Shown here piece after piece: positions 14,631 to 23,490 of a stretch of DNA of 36,471 bases. The stretch spans positions 1 through 36,471 of the forward strand of contig QVMW01000025.1 of assembly GCA_003417655.1 (NCBI GenBank), read 5' to 3'. The notes under the pieces are model-generated. The model did no database searches, was not told where the DNA came from, and was given only the letters and a program-made list of their open reading frames with translations. The translations under genes were made by a program, and so were the position numbers. The stretch's first letter is position 1. Every line of letters starts with the position of its first letter. The DNA comes from Rhodobacteraceae bacterium 63075 (GTDB taxonomy: Bacteria > Pseudomonadota > Alphaproteobacteria > Rhodobacterales > Rhodobacteraceae).

Positions 14631-14654
14631 GGCCATAAACCTCAGTTTATGGCC
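14631..14654. other. Perfect hairpin after trpB
   Basis: GGCCATAAAC and GTTTATGGCC form a perfect 10-bp stem with a four-base loop, 23 bp after the trpB stop. There is no T run, so this is more likely a 3'-end stabilising or processing hairpin than a simple intrinsic terminator. Confidence 0.5.
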
Positions 14655-14676
14655 CTGGCGGGAGGGCGCGGCGTGC

Positions 14677-15930
14677 TCAGTCCGCCTCGCGCCCTTCCGT
14701 GTCGGACATGTCGAAGCCAAGATGCTTGGCCACGGTGTAGATGTCCTTGTCGCCGCGTCCGCACATGTTCATCACGAGGATATGCTCCTTCGGCAGGTCC
14801 GGAGCGATTTTCATGACATGGGCCAGCGCGTGGCTCGGCTCCAGCGCGGGGATGATTCCCTCCTGCGCGCAGACGAGCTGGAAGGCCTCCAGCGCCTCCT
14901 TGTCGGTGATCGAGACATATTCGGCGCGGCCGGTGTCATGCAGCCAGCTGTGTTCCGGCCCGATACCGGGATAGTCGAGCCCGGCGCTGATCGAGAAGCC
15001 TTCGAGGATCTGGCCGTCTTCATCCTGCAAGAGATAGGTCCGGTTGCCATGCAGAACGCCCGGGCGCCCGCCCGTGAGCGAGGCGCAATGCTGCATCTCG
15101 TCGTTGACGCCCTTGCCGCCGGCTTCCACGCCGATGATATTCACGCTCTTGTCGTCGAGGAACGGGTAGAACAGCCCCATCGCGTTGGAGCCGCCACCGA
15201 TCGCCGCGATCACCGTGTCGGGCAGGCGTCCCTCGCCCTCCTGCTCGGCGAGCTGCCAGCGCACCTCCTTGCCGATGATCGACTGGAAATCGCGGACCAT
15301 CGCCGGGTAGGGATGCGGCCCCGCCACCGTGCCGATGCAATAGAACGTGTCGCGCACATTCGTCACCCAGTCGCGCAGCGCGTCGTTCATCGCGTCTTTC
15401 AGCGTGCCGCGCCCCGAGGTGACGGGAATGACTTCCGCGCCCAGAAGGCGCATGCGGAAGACGTTGGGCGCCTGCCGCTCGACATCGTGCTTGCCCATGT
15501 AGACGACGCATTGCAGCCCGAACTTGGCACAGACCGTCGCCGTGGCCACGCCATGCTGGCCCGCGCCCGTCTCGGCGATGATGCGTTTCTTGCCCATGCG
15601 GCGGGCCAGCAGGATCTGGCCCAGCACATTGTTGATCTTGTGCGCGCCGGTATGGTTGAGCTCGTCGCGCTTGAGATAGATCTTCGCGCCACCGAAATGC
15701 TCGGTCAGCCGCTCGGCGAAATAGAGCGGGCTCGGCCGGCCCACGTAATGGGTCCAAAGATCGTCCATCTCGGCCCAGAAGCTCGCATCGTCCCTGGCCC
15801 TGTCGTATTCGGCTTCCAGCTCGAGAATGAGCGGCATGAGCGTCTCGGAGACGAACCGCCCCCCGAAATCACCGAAGCGGCCGTTCTCATCGGGTCCGTT
15901 CATGAAGGAATTGAAAAGATCGTCGGCCAT
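14677..15930 (-). CDS. trpB: Tryptophan synthase beta subunit
   Basis: TrpB is the PLP enzyme that condenses indole with serine to form tryptophan. The 417-aa chain includes the PLP lysine Lys98 in HTGAHKINN, the [10 protein letters not shown] loop, and the phosphate-binding glycine/serine loop GGGSNAMG. The closing block GCxGRGDKD-type sequence is present as MCGRGDKDI. The ATG at 15930 has GGGAGG eight bases upstream; the longer frame crosses a palindrome array and is not coding. It follows trpF and a 77-aa ORF on the same strand, while trpA lies elsewhere in the window. Confidence 0.97.
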   Translation of the reverse strand: MADDLFNSFMNGPDENGRFGDFGGRFVSETLMPLILELEAEYDRARDDASFWAEMDDLWTHYVGRPSPLYFAERLTEHFGGAKIYLKRDELNHTGAHKINNVLGQILLARRMGKKRIIAETGAGQHGVATATVCAKFGLQCVVYMGKHDVERQAPNVFRMRLLGAEVIPVTSGRGTLKDAMNDALRDWVTNVRDTFYCIGTVAGPHPYPAMVRDFQSIIGKEVRWQLAEQEGEGRLPDTVIAAIGGGSNAMGLFYPFLDDKSVNIIGVEAGGKGVNDEMQHCASLTGGRPGVLHGNRTYLLQDEDGQILEGFSISAGLDYPGIGPEHSWLHDTGRAEYVSITDKEALEAFQLVCAQEGIIPALEPSHALAHVMKIAPDLPKEHILVMNMCGRGDKDIYTVAKHLGFDMSDTEGREAD

Positions 15931-15988
15931 GGCGCGCCTCCCGCATTGCACTTGCCCCGTCCTACTCGGGCGCTTGGGCAAGGGCAAG

Positions 15989-16083
15989 TGCAAGGCGTTT
16001 CGAAACGCCTTGCAGAAGCGGTTTCGAAACCGCTTTTCAAGCCGCTTCCAAGCGGCTTGCCACAAGGGCTTTCGAAAGCCCTT
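15989..16083. repeat. Array of four 20-26 bp palindromes in the trpB leader
   Basis: Four dyads stand in a row with centres 23-25 bp apart. They lie at 15989-16014 (26 bp, perfect), 16016-16035 (20 bp, perfect), 16038-16059 (10-bp arms around CC) and 16064-16083 (20 bp, perfect). Three share the core TTTCGAAA while the flanking arms differ in compensated ways (GGCG/CGCC, GCGG/CCGC, GGGC/GCCC). The array fills most of the gap between the 77-aa ORF, whose stop it overlaps, and trpB. Each unit could form a hairpin in RNA or bind a dimeric protein. Confidence 0.85.
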
Positions 16084-16315
16084 ACACGGCGACGCGCCGG
16101 ATCGGCAGGCGATTGCAGAAGACCACGAAATGGCGTCCATTCTCGACAACCTGGAAGCCACGTCTTTCCACTTCCGCAAGAAAGGCCCGGCGACCAACGA
16201 GTCTCTCCACATCCCTGACCTGACGTTTCACGACCCCTCCGCGCCTTGCCTCGCCAGACGTAAAGAACTGGCTCAGCCATATTTCCGAGTTGATGTGTTC
16301 AGGCAGTTGCGTCAT
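16082..16315 (-). CDS. Conserved small protein between trpF and trpB (77 aa)
   Basis: The product starts [20 protein letters not shown] and continues with a basic central helix ([20 protein letters not shown]) and a short beta-like end ([20 protein letters not shown]). I recall similar short proteins between trpF and trpB in other Rhodobacteraceae, sometimes mislabelled as phosphoribosylanthranilate isomerase; it is too short for that enzyme and lacks a barrel. The function is unknown. It begins 45 bp after trpF and ends inside the last palindrome of the trpB leader array, so all three genes are probably one transcript. Confidence 0.75.
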   Translation of the reverse strand: MTQLPEHINSEIWLSQFFTSGEARRGGVVKRQVRDVERLVGRRAFLAEVERRGFQVVENGRHFVVFCNRLPIRRVAV

Positions 16316-16360
16316 GGCCTTATCATCCGCAACCAGGGTTAAAGCCGCGTTAAGCCCGGC

Positions 16361-17011
16361 TCAGCCCTTCACCGCCGCCACGAAAGCCGCGATCCGCGCC
16401 GCGTCCTTCACGCCCGGCGCGCTTTCCACGCCCGAAGAGACATCGAGCTGCCGCGCGCCGGTCATCTCGGCTGCCGCCCGCGCGTTCTCCGGCGTCAGCC
16501 CCCCGGCGAGCATCCACGGCTTGCGCCAGTATTTGCGCCCCTGCAACAGCCGCCAGTCAAAGCTCAGACCGTTGCCCCCCGGCAAATCGGCCCCCTTGGG
16601 CGGCTTGGCGTCGACAAGGATCTGGTCGGCAACCTCCTCGTAGGCGTCGATCTGCCGCAGGTCCTCGGCTTCGGCAACGCCCACCGCCTTCATGACCGGC
16701 AGGCCGAAGCGCGCCTTCACCTCCAGAACGCGCTCCGGGCTTTCACTGCCATGAAGCTGCAACATGTCGAGAGGCACTTGCCCACAGATGCGGTCCAGCT
16801 CGGTGTCGCTTGCGTTCACGGTCAGGGCCACCTTGGCGACACCATCCGGCGCAGCCAGCGCCGCCTCCCGCGCCCTGTCAGGCTCGACGTGACGCGGCGA
16901 TCTGGGAAAGAAGACCAGCCCGACATACTTCGCGCCCGCGCCCGCCGCGGCGCGCACGTCCTCGGCGCTGCCCAATCCACAGATCTTGACCCTGATGGCC
17001 GCCTCGCTCAT
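16361..17011 (-). CDS. trpF: Phosphoribosylanthranilate isomerase
   Basis: TrpF converts N-(5-phosphoribosyl)anthranilate to the ribulose form in tryptophan synthesis. The 216-aa (beta/alpha)8 barrel has the catalytic Cys near the start ([12 protein letters not shown]), the FFPRSPRHV segment, [12 protein letters not shown], and the late catalytic-Asp region [15 protein letters not shown]. The length is normal. The start is preceded by a terminator that separates it from lapA, so trpF is likely to head its own unit with the 77-aa ORF and trpB. Confidence 0.96.
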   Translation of the reverse strand: MSEAAIRVKICGLGSAEDVRAAAGAGAKYVGLVFFPRSPRHVEPDRAREAALAAPDGVAKVALTVNASDTELDRICGQVPLDMLQLHGSESPERVLEVKARFGLPVMKAVGVAEAEDLRQIDAYEEVADQILVDAKPPKGADLPGGNGLSFDWRLLQGRKYWRKPWMLAGGLTPENARAAAEMTGARQLDVSSGVESAPGVKDAARIAAFVAAVKG

Positions 17012-17026
17012 CCCGTTACCCTTCCA

Positions 17027-17054
17027 AAGAAAAAGGGGCGCACCGCGGCACCCC
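17027..17054 (-). terminator. Rho-independent terminator after lapA
   Basis: On the minus strand GGGGTGC and GCGCCCC pair (one G-U) around a six-base loop, and TTTTTCTTT follows. It lies between the lapA stop and the trpF start and separates the ihfB-lapA transcript from trpF. Confidence 0.8.
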
Positions 17055-17076
17055 TCACCTGCCGTCGCCGCGCGGC

Positions 17077-17430
17077 TCAGCTCGCCTCGTCGAGCAACGC
17101 CAGAACCTCGTCGCCCTCGTCGCGCGCTTTCTGGCCCTTGAGGCGCTTGAGCTCGCTTTCGAGCTTTTGCACCTCGGAGCGTTTGCGCGACGCCTCGGCG
17201 CGGTGCTTGTGCTCACGCAGCCACTCCCAGACAAACCCGATGAAAAGGCCCGCCAGAACGCCGCCGAAAATGACCACGAAGAGCGGCAGCTCGATCGCCC
17301 AGCTGAACCCCGTGGCACTTGCCAGCGGCGCGGGCAGAACAGTGAGCGTCACCTCCCCGCGGTTGGCCAGCGCCAGCACCATGAGAATGACCGCAACAGC
17401 AGCCAGAAAGGAGTACTTAATCAATCGCAT
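17077..17430 (-). CDS. lapA: LapA-domain inner membrane protein (117 aa)
   Basis: Two hydrophobic helices (about 4-22 and 45-67) flank a short periplasmic loop with [15 protein letters not shown] cytoplasmic coiled-coil rich in Lys, Glu and Arg ([20 protein letters not shown]) follows. This is the lipopolysaccharide assembly protein A domain layout. In enterobacteria LapA works with LapB in control of LPS synthesis, but no lapB is seen here. It starts one base after the ihfB stop, so translation is probably coupled to ihfB. The symbol is given by domain similarity only. Confidence 0.78.
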   Translation of the reverse strand: MRLIKYSFLAAVAVILMVLALANRGEVTLTVLPAPLASATGFSWAIELPLFVVIFGGVLAGLFIGFVWEWLREHKHRAEASRKRSEVQKLESELKRLKGQKARDEGDEVLALLDEAS

Positions 17431-17431
17431 G

Positions 17432-17713
17432 TTACTTCCCGTTCAGCCTGTCTCTGAGCAGCTTGCCGGTCTTGAAGAACGGCACGTGCTTCTCCTCGAC
17501 ATACACGGATTCCCCGGTGCGTGGATTGCGGCCCGTGCGCGCATCGCGCTTTTTCACGGAAAAGGCACCGAACCCTCTGAGTTCGACGCGGTCCCCCCGG
17601 GACATAGCCTCGATGATCTCCTCGAAAATGGTGTTCACGATTCTCTCGACATCGCGTTGATAGAGATGCGGGTTTTCATCCGCGATCTTCTGGACCAATT
17701 CCGAACGGATCAT
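17432..17713 (-). CDS. ihfB: Integration host factor beta subunit
   Basis: IHF-beta pairs with IHF-alpha to bend DNA in replication, recombination and promoter architecture. The 93-aa chain is full length. It has [38 protein letters not shown] with the beta-ribbon arm, [20 protein letters not shown], and the C-terminal [16 protein letters not shown] lies about ten bases before the ATG. It is downstream of rpsA in the same orientation, an order conserved in many proteobacteria, but a terminator separates the two here. Confidence 0.96.
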   Translation of the reverse strand: MIRSELVQKIADENPHLYQRDVERIVNTIFEEIIEAMSRGDRVELRGFGAFSVKKRDARTGRNPRTGESVYVEEKHVPFFKTGKLLRDRLNGK

Positions 17714-18123
17714 GGCACTCTGTCTCCCCAGGCAGAAATCTGATTTTTTCTTTATCGCTTTTCCGGACTATAGTTAGAAATCGCGCGGGCGCAAACACCC
17801 AAGCCCGCCGCAGCGCGGAATATTCGATTGAGAATCAGGAGGATCGGCAGGAAATCCGCCAGTTTTTGCCGACGCCTGCCGCCGCAATGCAGCGCGAGCA
17901 AGCCGGCAGGCCGCCCGCGCATGTCAAGCCGCCCTGCTCACGGGTTCGTGATTCGCCGGTCCGTCAGACGCCCTTTCAAAGCCCGTGCGATGACCGCTCA
18001 TGCCCCGGCATTTCAGCTCCGACAGGACAGGCAAGCGCTGCTCCGTCCCGGGACGGCCGGAACGAAAAACGGCCCCGGGATTTCCGGGGCCGCTCTCGTT
18101 TCAGCTTGCCTTGAGGCCGGGGC
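17714..18123. promoter_or_regulatory. rpsA-ihfB intergenic region
   Basis: This 410-bp gap holds the rpsA terminator at its right end and presumably the ihfB promoter at its left end. Near the left end the minus strand carries TATAGT (about 17768-17773), a possible -10 box with no convincing -35. A T-rich pyrimidine stretch (17740-17762) precedes ihfB. Frames in the gap do not look coding. Confidence 0.35.
18065..18091 (-). terminator. Rho-independent terminator of rpsA
   Basis: On the minus strand GGCCCCGG and CCGGGGCC form a perfect 8-bp stem with a five-base loop and run into GTTTTTCG. It lies about 30 bp after the rpsA stop. Confidence 0.88.
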
Positions 18124-19803
18124 TCAGTCGTCGTCAGACTTGAGCGCCGCGCCGAGGATGTCGCCCAGCGACGCGCCGCTGTCCGACGAGCCATACTGCT
18201 GCACGGCCTCTTTCTCTTCGGCAATCTCGCGCGCCTTGATCGACAGGCCGAGACGGCGGGTCTTGCTGTCGATATTGGTGACGCGCACGTCGACCTTGTC
18301 ACCGACGGAGAAGCGCTCGGGGCGCTGCTCGGAACGGTCACGGCTCAGATCGCTGCGGCGGATGAAGCTCTTCATGCCTTCATACTCCACCTCGATACCG
18401 CCATCCTCGATCGAGGTGACCTCGACAGTGATGATCGAGCCGCGCTTCACGCCGCCCACGGCATCGGCGAACTTGTCACCGCCGAGCGCCTTGATCGAGA
18501 GCGAGATACGCTCTTTCTCGACATCGACTTCCGAGACCACCGCCTGGACGACATCGCCCTTGCGGTAGTTCTGGATCGCCTCTTCGCCGCGCTCGTCCCA
18601 GGAGATATCCGAAAGGTGAACCATCCCGTCGATATCGCCCTCGAGGCCGATGAAGAGGCCGAACTCGGTGATGTTCTTGACTTCGCCTTCCACTTCGGTG
18701 CCCTCGGGATGCGTCTCGGCAAAGACTTCCCAGGGGTTGCGCATGGTCTGCTTGAGCCCGAGAGAGACACGGCGCTTGGCCTGGTCGATCTCGAGAACCA
18801 TGACTTCGACTTCCTGGCTGGTCGAGACGATCTTGCCGGGATGCACGTTCTTCTTCGTCCAGGACATTTCCGAGACGTGCACGAGCCCTTCGACACCGGG
18901 CTCCAGCTCGACGAAGGCACCGTAGTCGGTGATGTTCGTCACACGGCCGGTATGAACCGAATCGAGCGCGTATTTCGCAGCCACCAGATCCCACGGATCT
19001 TCCTGAAGCTGCTTCATGCCGAGGCTGATGCGGTGCGTTTCCTTGTTGATCTTGATGACCTGGACCTTGACGGTCTCGCCGATCGACAGGATCTCCGAGG
19101 GGTGGCTCACGCGGCGCCATGCCATGTCGGTGACGTGCAGCAGCCCGTCGACACCGCCGAGATCGACGAATGCGCCGTATTCCGTGATGTTCTTGACGAC
19201 GCCGTCAACCGCCTGGCCTTCGGCAAGGTTGCCGATGACTTCGGCACGCTGCTCGGCGCGGCTCTCTTCGAGGATCGCGCGGCGCGACACGACGATATTG
19301 CCGCGGCGGCGGTCCATCTTGAGGATCTGGAAGGGCTGCTTGAGGCCCATGAGCGGGCCGGCGTCGCGCACGGGGCGCACATCGACCTGGCTGCCGGGCA
19401 GGAAGGCCACGGCGCCGCCGAGATCGACGGTAAAGCCGCCCTTGACGCGGCCGAAGATCGCGCCTTCGACACGCTCTTCGTCGGCATATGCCTTCTCGAG
19501 GCGGTCCCATGCCTCTTCGCGGCGAGCCATCTCGCGGCTGACCACAGCTTCGCCGCGCGCGTTCTCGGCGGCGCGGAGATAGACTTCAACCTCGTCTCCG
19601 ACGGAGATATCGGGCTCTTCCCCGGGGTTTGCGAATTCCTTGAGATCAACGCGGCCTTCCATCTTGTAGCCGACGTCGATGATGGCCTGGCCCGCTTCTA
19701 CGGCGATGACCTTGCCTTTGACAACAGAGCCCTCCTGGGGCGTGTCCATTTCGAAGCTTTCATTGAGGAGGGCTTCGAATTCCTCCATGGATGCGTTAGC
19801 CAT
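18124..19803 (-). CDS. rpsA: 30S ribosomal protein S1
   Basis: S1 recruits mRNA to the small ribosomal subunit. The 559-aa product holds six S1 (OB-fold) repeats. Clear copies begin at EGSVVKGKVIAVEAGQAIID, then KGGFTVDLGGAVAFLPGSQV, VDGVVKNITEYGAFVDLGGV, TGRVTNITDYGAFVELEPGV, EGEVKNITEFGLFIGLEGDI and GSIITVEVTSIEDGGIEVEY. The acidic N-terminal start MANASMEEFEALLNESFEMD is the family norm. The ribosome site AAGGAAA is somewhat far (about 12 bases). Upstream lie a terminator-like hairpin and repeat copy B. Confidence 0.98.
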   Translation of the reverse strand: MANASMEEFEALLNESFEMDTPQEGSVVKGKVIAVEAGQAIIDVGYKMEGRVDLKEFANPGEEPDISVGDEVEVYLRAAENARGEAVVSREMARREEAWDRLEKAYADEERVEGAIFGRVKGGFTVDLGGAVAFLPGSQVDVRPVRDAGPLMGLKQPFQILKMDRRRGNIVVSRRAILEESRAEQRAEVIGNLAEGQAVDGVVKNITEYGAFVDLGGVDGLLHVTDMAWRRVSHPSEILSIGETVKVQVIKINKETHRISLGMKQLQEDPWDLVAAKYALDSVHTGRVTNITDYGAFVELEPGVEGLVHVSEMSWTKKNVHPGKIVSTSQEVEVMVLEIDQAKRRVSLGLKQTMRNPWEVFAETHPEGTEVEGEVKNITEFGLFIGLEGDIDGMVHLSDISWDERGEEAIQNYRKGDVVQAVVSEVDVEKERISLSIKALGGDKFADAVGGVKRGSIITVEVTSIEDGGIEVEYEGMKSFIRRSDLSRDRSEQRPERFSVGDKVDVRVTNIDSKTRRLGLSIKAREIAEEKEAVQQYGSSDSGASLGDILGAALKSDDD

Positions 19804-19907
19804 GTGGCGTCATTTTCCTTTTGCATGTTTCTGGCCGCGCGGTTGTCTCCGCCGGTCTTTCAGGGTTTCGTTGGTCAGCGGACCTTCCTTGGAAGGCCCG
19901 GGTTTCG

Positions 19908-19936
19908 AAAACAAAGAGGGCCGGAGGCTCCGACCC
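19908..19936 (-). terminator. Terminator or attenuator in the rpsA leader
   Basis: On the minus strand GGGTCGGA and TCCGGCCC pair (one G-U) around GCC, followed by TCTTTGTTTT. It lies about 105 bp before the rpsA start. It could end upstream transcription from the aroA-cmk-reductase operon, or act within the rpsA leader. Confidence 0.6.
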
Positions 19937-20104
19937 TGCTCGTCTCGCTGCCCGGCGGTAGCCCCGCCTTGTCGACAGGCGCGCATATACTGGGCTTTGC
20001 GCTGCATTGCAAGCCCCGCCGCTGCCCTTCGTCGCGAAGGACAGGCAAGCCACCATGCAGCGTCTCGAGTCATCGGGCAACCGAAACACCCTACACGTTC
20101 CCAG

Positions 20105-20194
20105 CCCTTTTTCTTGCCAAAAATATCCCAGGGGGAGCGCGAGGGGGACAGCGTCCCCCTCGCCCCGGTCGGATTTTCGCCCCGCGAAAATCCG
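20105..20194 (-). repeat. Composite two-hairpin repeat, copy B
   Basis: Read on the minus strand from the reductase stop, it has a perfect 12-bp stem (20168-20194, CGGATTTTCGC arms) and a perfect 11-bp stem (20138-20162, GCGAGGGGGAC arms). The tail CCCCCTGGGATATTTTTGGC then runs to AAGAAAAAG. The order of elements is the same as in copies A, C and D. Confidence 0.8.
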
Positions 20195-20212
20195 ATCCTC
20201 AGAAACAGCGCA

Positions 20213-21208
20213 TCAGCAATAGCGCTCCGGCCCGATCCATTGCGCGTCCGAGTAGCGATCCCCGTGCGCCCAGCCGATGGGCAGCACCGCCTCGACGGCT
20301 GCCAGTTCCTCGCCGCTCAAGGGCCGCTCCAGCGCCTCGAGGCATTCCCCGAAATGCGCGGTGCTCCGCGTGCCGGGGATCGGGATCACGTGATCGCCCT
20401 GCGCCAGCAGCCAGGCATTGGCCAGCCCCGCCGCACTGATCCCCATTTCCTTCGCCAGTGCGCGGAAGGCATCCGTGCGGGCGATATTCGCGCCGTAGTT
20501 CGGCTCGATGAAACGCGGGTTGGGCCGCAGGAAATCCAGCACCTCCACCGCTTCGAGGCTCAGCGGATCATCCGTCAGCAGCGAGCGCCCGACGGGGCTG
20601 AAGGCCACGAGCGCGGTGCCCAGCTCGGCGCAGGTCTGCACAAGCCCCATCTCGGGGCTGCGCGTGGACAGGCTGTATTCGCTCTGCACGGCGGCCACAT
20701 GCGCCACCTCGCTGGCCCGCCTGAGCGAGCTGGGCGCAATCTCGGAAAAGCCGAACGCCGCCACCTTGCCGGTCCTGACGATCTCCGCGAGCCCCTCGGT
20801 CACCTCCTCGATGCTCATCTCCGGATCGCGCCGGTGCACGTAGAACAGCGCCACCTGCTCGACGCCCAGCCGCTCCAGCGACTTGTCAAGTTCCGCCTCC
20901 AGGTGTTTGCGATCGTTCCGGAAGACGCGGTTGCCCTCCTCGTCCCGCGTGATCGCGGCCTTGGTGGCGATGACGAACTCGTCCCGCGCCTCCGGGTGCC
21001 TGGCGAAGTAGCGCCCGATGGCCTCCTCCGAGCGGCCCATGCCATAGACATTCGCCGTGTCGAGATGGGTGATGCCCCGCGCGCGGCACATGTCGAGAAT
21101 GGCGTGGCTCTCGGCCTCGTTCGTGGCCCCGTAGAAATCGGAAAACGACATGGCGCCATAGCCCAGCGCACTGATTTCCGCCCCGTTCCTGCCCAGTCGC
21201 CGCTTCAT
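20213..21208 (-). CDS. Aldo/keto reductase (331 aa)
   Basis: This is an NADPH-dependent (beta/alpha)8 oxidoreductase. The catalytic tetrad residues appear in [10 protein letters not shown] (Asp, Tyr), FVIATKAAI (Lys) and ALFYVHRRD (His). The cofactor end [20 protein letters not shown] is intact. The start region [20 protein letters not shown] is typical. The substrate is unknown. It overlaps the cmk stop by four bases (ATGA), so it is translated as part of the aroA-cmk operon, an uncommon insertion in this conserved order. Repeat copy B follows its stop. Confidence 0.92.
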   Translation of the reverse strand: MKRRLGRNGAEISALGYGAMSFSDFYGATNEAESHAILDMCRARGITHLDTANVYGMGRSEEAIGRYFARHPEARDEFVIATKAAITRDEEGNRVFRNDRKHLEAELDKSLERLGVEQVALFYVHRRDPEMSIEEVTEGLAEIVRTGKVAAFGFSEIAPSSLRRASEVAHVAAVQSEYSLSTRSPEMGLVQTCAELGTALVAFSPVGRSLLTDDPLSLEAVEVLDFLRPNPRFIEPNYGANIARTDAFRALAKEMGISAAGLANAWLLAQGDHVIPIPGTRSTAHFGECLEALERPLSGEELAAVEAVLPIGWAHGDRYSDAQWIGPERYC

Positions 21209-21819
21209 GTCTCTTCCCTCCTTGCATTCACCGCCGCGATCGCCGCCGCGATCGCATCCTCGATGCTCATCGCGCTGGTGTCGATCAGCGTCGCGTCTTC
21301 CGCCGGGCGCATCGGCGCCTCGGCGCGATCCGTGTCGCGCGCATCCCTCTCGCGCACATCGGCCAGCACCTCCTCGGGCGTGACATCCGCCCCGCGCTCC
21401 AGCAGCTCGCGGTAGCGCCGCGCCGCGCGCACCTCGGCGCTGGCGGTGACGAAAAGCTTGGCCTCGGCCTCGGGGCAGATCACCGTGCCGATGTCGCGCC
21501 CGTCAAGGACAGCGCCGCCGGCCCGCCGGGCGAAGGCACGCTGGAAATCAACCAGCGCCGCACGCACGTCGGCGTTCACCGCCACACGGCTCGCGGCCTG
21601 CGCAACTTCCGCCGTGCGCAGGCCCGCCGCGTCCAGATCCTCAGCGACAAGCGCCTTCGCCGCCTCCACGGGGTCGGCCCCGTCCCGGACCTTCGCGCCG
21701 ACCGCACGGTAGAGCAGCCCTGTGTCGAGATGCGCGAACCCGTAATGCGCCGCCACGGCCTTCGAAATCGTGCCCTTCCCGGCGGCCGCCGGCCCGTCGA
21801 TGGCAATCGCGAAGCTCAT
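21205..21819 (-). CDS. cmk: (d)CMP kinase
   Basis: Cmk phosphorylates CMP and dCMP. The 204-aa chain has the P-loop [17 protein letters not shown] near the start, the nucleotide-monophosphate-binding [12 protein letters not shown], and the [20 protein letters not shown] block. The lid region [20 protein letters not shown] is followed by RDxxD-type residues ([16 protein letters not shown]). It overlaps aroA by four bases upstream and the reductase by four bases downstream, so translation of the three genes is likely coupled. Confidence 0.96.
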   Translation of the reverse strand: MSFAIAIDGPAAAGKGTISKAVAAHYGFAHLDTGLLYRAVGAKVRDGADPVEAAKALVAEDLDAAGLRTAEVAQAASRVAVNADVRAALVDFQRAFARRAGGAVLDGRDIGTVICPEAEAKLFVTASAEVRAARRYRELLERGADVTPEEVLADVRERDARDTDRAEAPMRPAEDATLIDTSAMSIEDAIAAAIAAVNARREET

Positions 21820-23168
21820 GGGCCCGCCCTCTCGATCTGCGCGCCCAGCCCGGTCATCAAATCCTCGAAGATCGGGAAGGAAGTCGCGATCGGCCCGCCG
21901 TCGTCAACCTGCATGGGTGCCTCGCTGGCCAGCCCCATCACGAGAAAGGACATGGCGATGCGGTGATCGAGCCGGCTCTCAACGGTCGCGCCGCCCGTCA
22001 CGCCGCCATGGCCGCGGCCTTCCACGGCCCACCAGTCCTCGCCCTCGTCCACGTCCACCCCCGCCGCGCGCAGCCCCTGCGCCATCGCGTCGATCCGGTC
22101 GCTCTCCTTGACGCGCAGCTCCTTCACGCCGCGCATCTCGGTGCGCCCCTCGGCGAAGGACGCGACCACCGACAGGACGGGATATTCGTCGATCATGCTG
22201 GCCGCGCGCGCCGGCGGCACCTCGACGCCCTTGAGGCCGGGCGAGAACTTCGCGCGCAGGTCGGCCACGGGCTCGCCGCCCTCCTCGCGCATGTTCTCAT
22301 AGGTCAGATCCGCCCCCATCTCGCGCAGCGTCGTGAAGAGCCCCGCGCGCGTTGCGTTGAGCCCGATATTGGGCACCAGCACGTCCGAGCCTTCGGTGAT
22401 GAGCGCCGCACAGACGGGAAAGGCCGCCGAGGACGGATCGCGCGGCACGGTGATGTCCTGCGGCTTGAGCTCGGGCTGGCCTTGCAGGATGATGACGCGG
22501 CCCGCCTCCGTCACCTCCGTCTCGATCTCGGCCCCGAAGCCCGCCAGCATCCGCTCGGTATGATCGCGCGTCGCCTCGGCCTCCGTCACGCGCGTCTCGC
22601 CGCGCGCGTTCAGCGCCGCCAGCAGCACGGCCGATTTCACCTGCGCGCTCGGCACCGGCACGGTGTATGTGATTCCAAAGGCCTCGCGCGCGCCCACGAT
22701 GGTCATCGGCAGCCGCCCGCCCGCGCGCCCCACCGCCCGCGCGCCGAAGAGCGCCAGCGGGTCGGTCACCCGCGCCATCGGGCGGCTGTTGAGCGAGGCA
22801 TCGCCCGTGAATGTCGCGGTGATCGGGCATGTGGCCATCGCCCCCATGATGAGCCGCACACCCGTGCCCGAATTGCCGCAATCGATCACGCCTCCCGGCT
22901 CGGCGAAACCGCCGACGCCCACGCCATGAACGCGCCAGCTCCCCGGTCCCGTCTGCGTGACCTCGGCGCCGAAAGCGCGCATCGCGCGGCCCGTGTCGAG
23001 CACGTCCTGCCCCTCGAGCAGCCCCTCGATCCGCGTCTCGCCCACGCTCAGAGCCCCGAGAATGAGCGCGCGATGCGAGATCGACTTGTCGCCGGGCACA
23101 TGGGCCTCGCCGGAAAGCCCCGCGCTCTTGCGGGACATCATTGGAATGGGATCGCCGTGAGATGACAT
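21816..23168 (-). CDS. aroA: 5-enolpyruvylshikimate-3-phosphate synthase
   Basis: AroA makes EPSP from shikimate 3-phosphate and PEP in the chorismate pathway that feeds tryptophan synthesis. The 450-aa chain has the start block [20 protein letters not shown], the PEP site [54 protein letters not shown] and [13 protein letters not shown]. Its overall pattern resembles the class II (CP4-like) enzymes, but the residue matching CP4 Ala100 is Gly here, as in ordinary enzymes. The ATG at 23168 is preferred because relatives begin MSSHG; the ribosome site is weak. Confidence 0.96.
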   Translation of the reverse strand: MSSHGDPIPMMSRKSAGLSGEAHVPGDKSISHRALILGALSVGETRIEGLLEGQDVLDTGRAMRAFGAEVTQTGPGSWRVHGVGVGGFAEPGGVIDCGNSGTGVRLIMGAMATCPITATFTGDASLNSRPMARVTDPLALFGARAVGRAGGRLPMTIVGAREAFGITYTVPVPSAQVKSAVLLAALNARGETRVTEAEATRDHTERMLAGFGAEIETEVTEAGRVIILQGQPELKPQDITVPRDPSSAAFPVCAALITEGSDVLVPNIGLNATRAGLFTTLREMGADLTYENMREEGGEPVADLRAKFSPGLKGVEVPPARAASMIDEYPVLSVVASFAEGRTEMRGVKELRVKESDRIDAMAQGLRAAGVDVDEGEDWWAVEGRGHGGVTGGATVESRLDHRIAMSFLVMGLASEAPMQVDDGGPIATSFPIFEDLMTGLGAQIERAGP

Positions 23169-23490
23169 GAGGCTCGCTTTCAAAGACGCGTTCGATGCGC
23201 GTCATAAATCGTTTTGCCGAGAGATTGAATTGCAAATCCGTGCTGTGCGGGAGCCGATTCCCGTCGCGGAAATCGGCCCGTTTTCATTAAAACGTCCCGC
23301 CAAGAACCTGCAACGCTGCTCTTGGCGGGGCGCGGTGCAACGCCCGAACGGAGCACGCGCTTCGCCTTTACCTGATGTCTCAGGTTAAAGGCGCAACGCT
23401 TTCGATGAAAACAGCAGCGCCCCAGCCTCAGCGCTGCTTCGAATTCATCGAATGAATTCGGATCGTTTTTCGCGACGAAAAACGACCCTC
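23169..23490. other. aroA upstream region with hairpin cluster
   Basis: The 322-bp gap between the glycosyltransferase-like gene and aroA contains no supported gene. Most of it is the hairpin cluster listed separately. The part nearest aroA presumably holds its promoter, but I cannot point to convincing boxes. Confidence 0.45.
23296..23485. repeat. Cluster of five hairpins upstream of aroA
   Basis: Five stems stand in about 190 bp. They are 23296-23329 (perfect 10 bp, CCCGCCAAGA), 23363-23393 (about 13 bp with one bulge, CGCCTTTACCTGA), 23414-23439 (perfect 8 bp, AGCAGCGC), 23440-23460 (perfect 9 bp, CGAATTCAT) and 23463-23485 (perfect 10 bp, TCGTTTTTCG). The last two lie directly after the stop of the glycosyltransferase-like gene and resemble in style, though not in sequence, the first parts of the composite repeat. 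Confidence 0.7.

Larger units (their letters stand above)
19804..20212. other. Intergenic region upstream of rpsA
   Basis: The 409-bp gap between the aldo/keto reductase gene and rpsA holds repeat copy B next to the reductase stop and a terminator-like hairpin nearer rpsA, both listed separately. A short palindrome CCTTCCTTGGAAGG lies near 19884. No gene is supported. Confidence 0.45.

Noticed and set aside
14722..16218. Long plus-strand frame opposite trpB
   Set aside because: Antisense shadow of trpB; its end runs through the palindrome array and gives low-complexity sequence.
21963..23165. 400-codon plus-strand frame opposite aroA
   Set aside because: Antisense of a clear aroA; the product is composed of His, Arg and Ala typical of GC-rich shadow frames.
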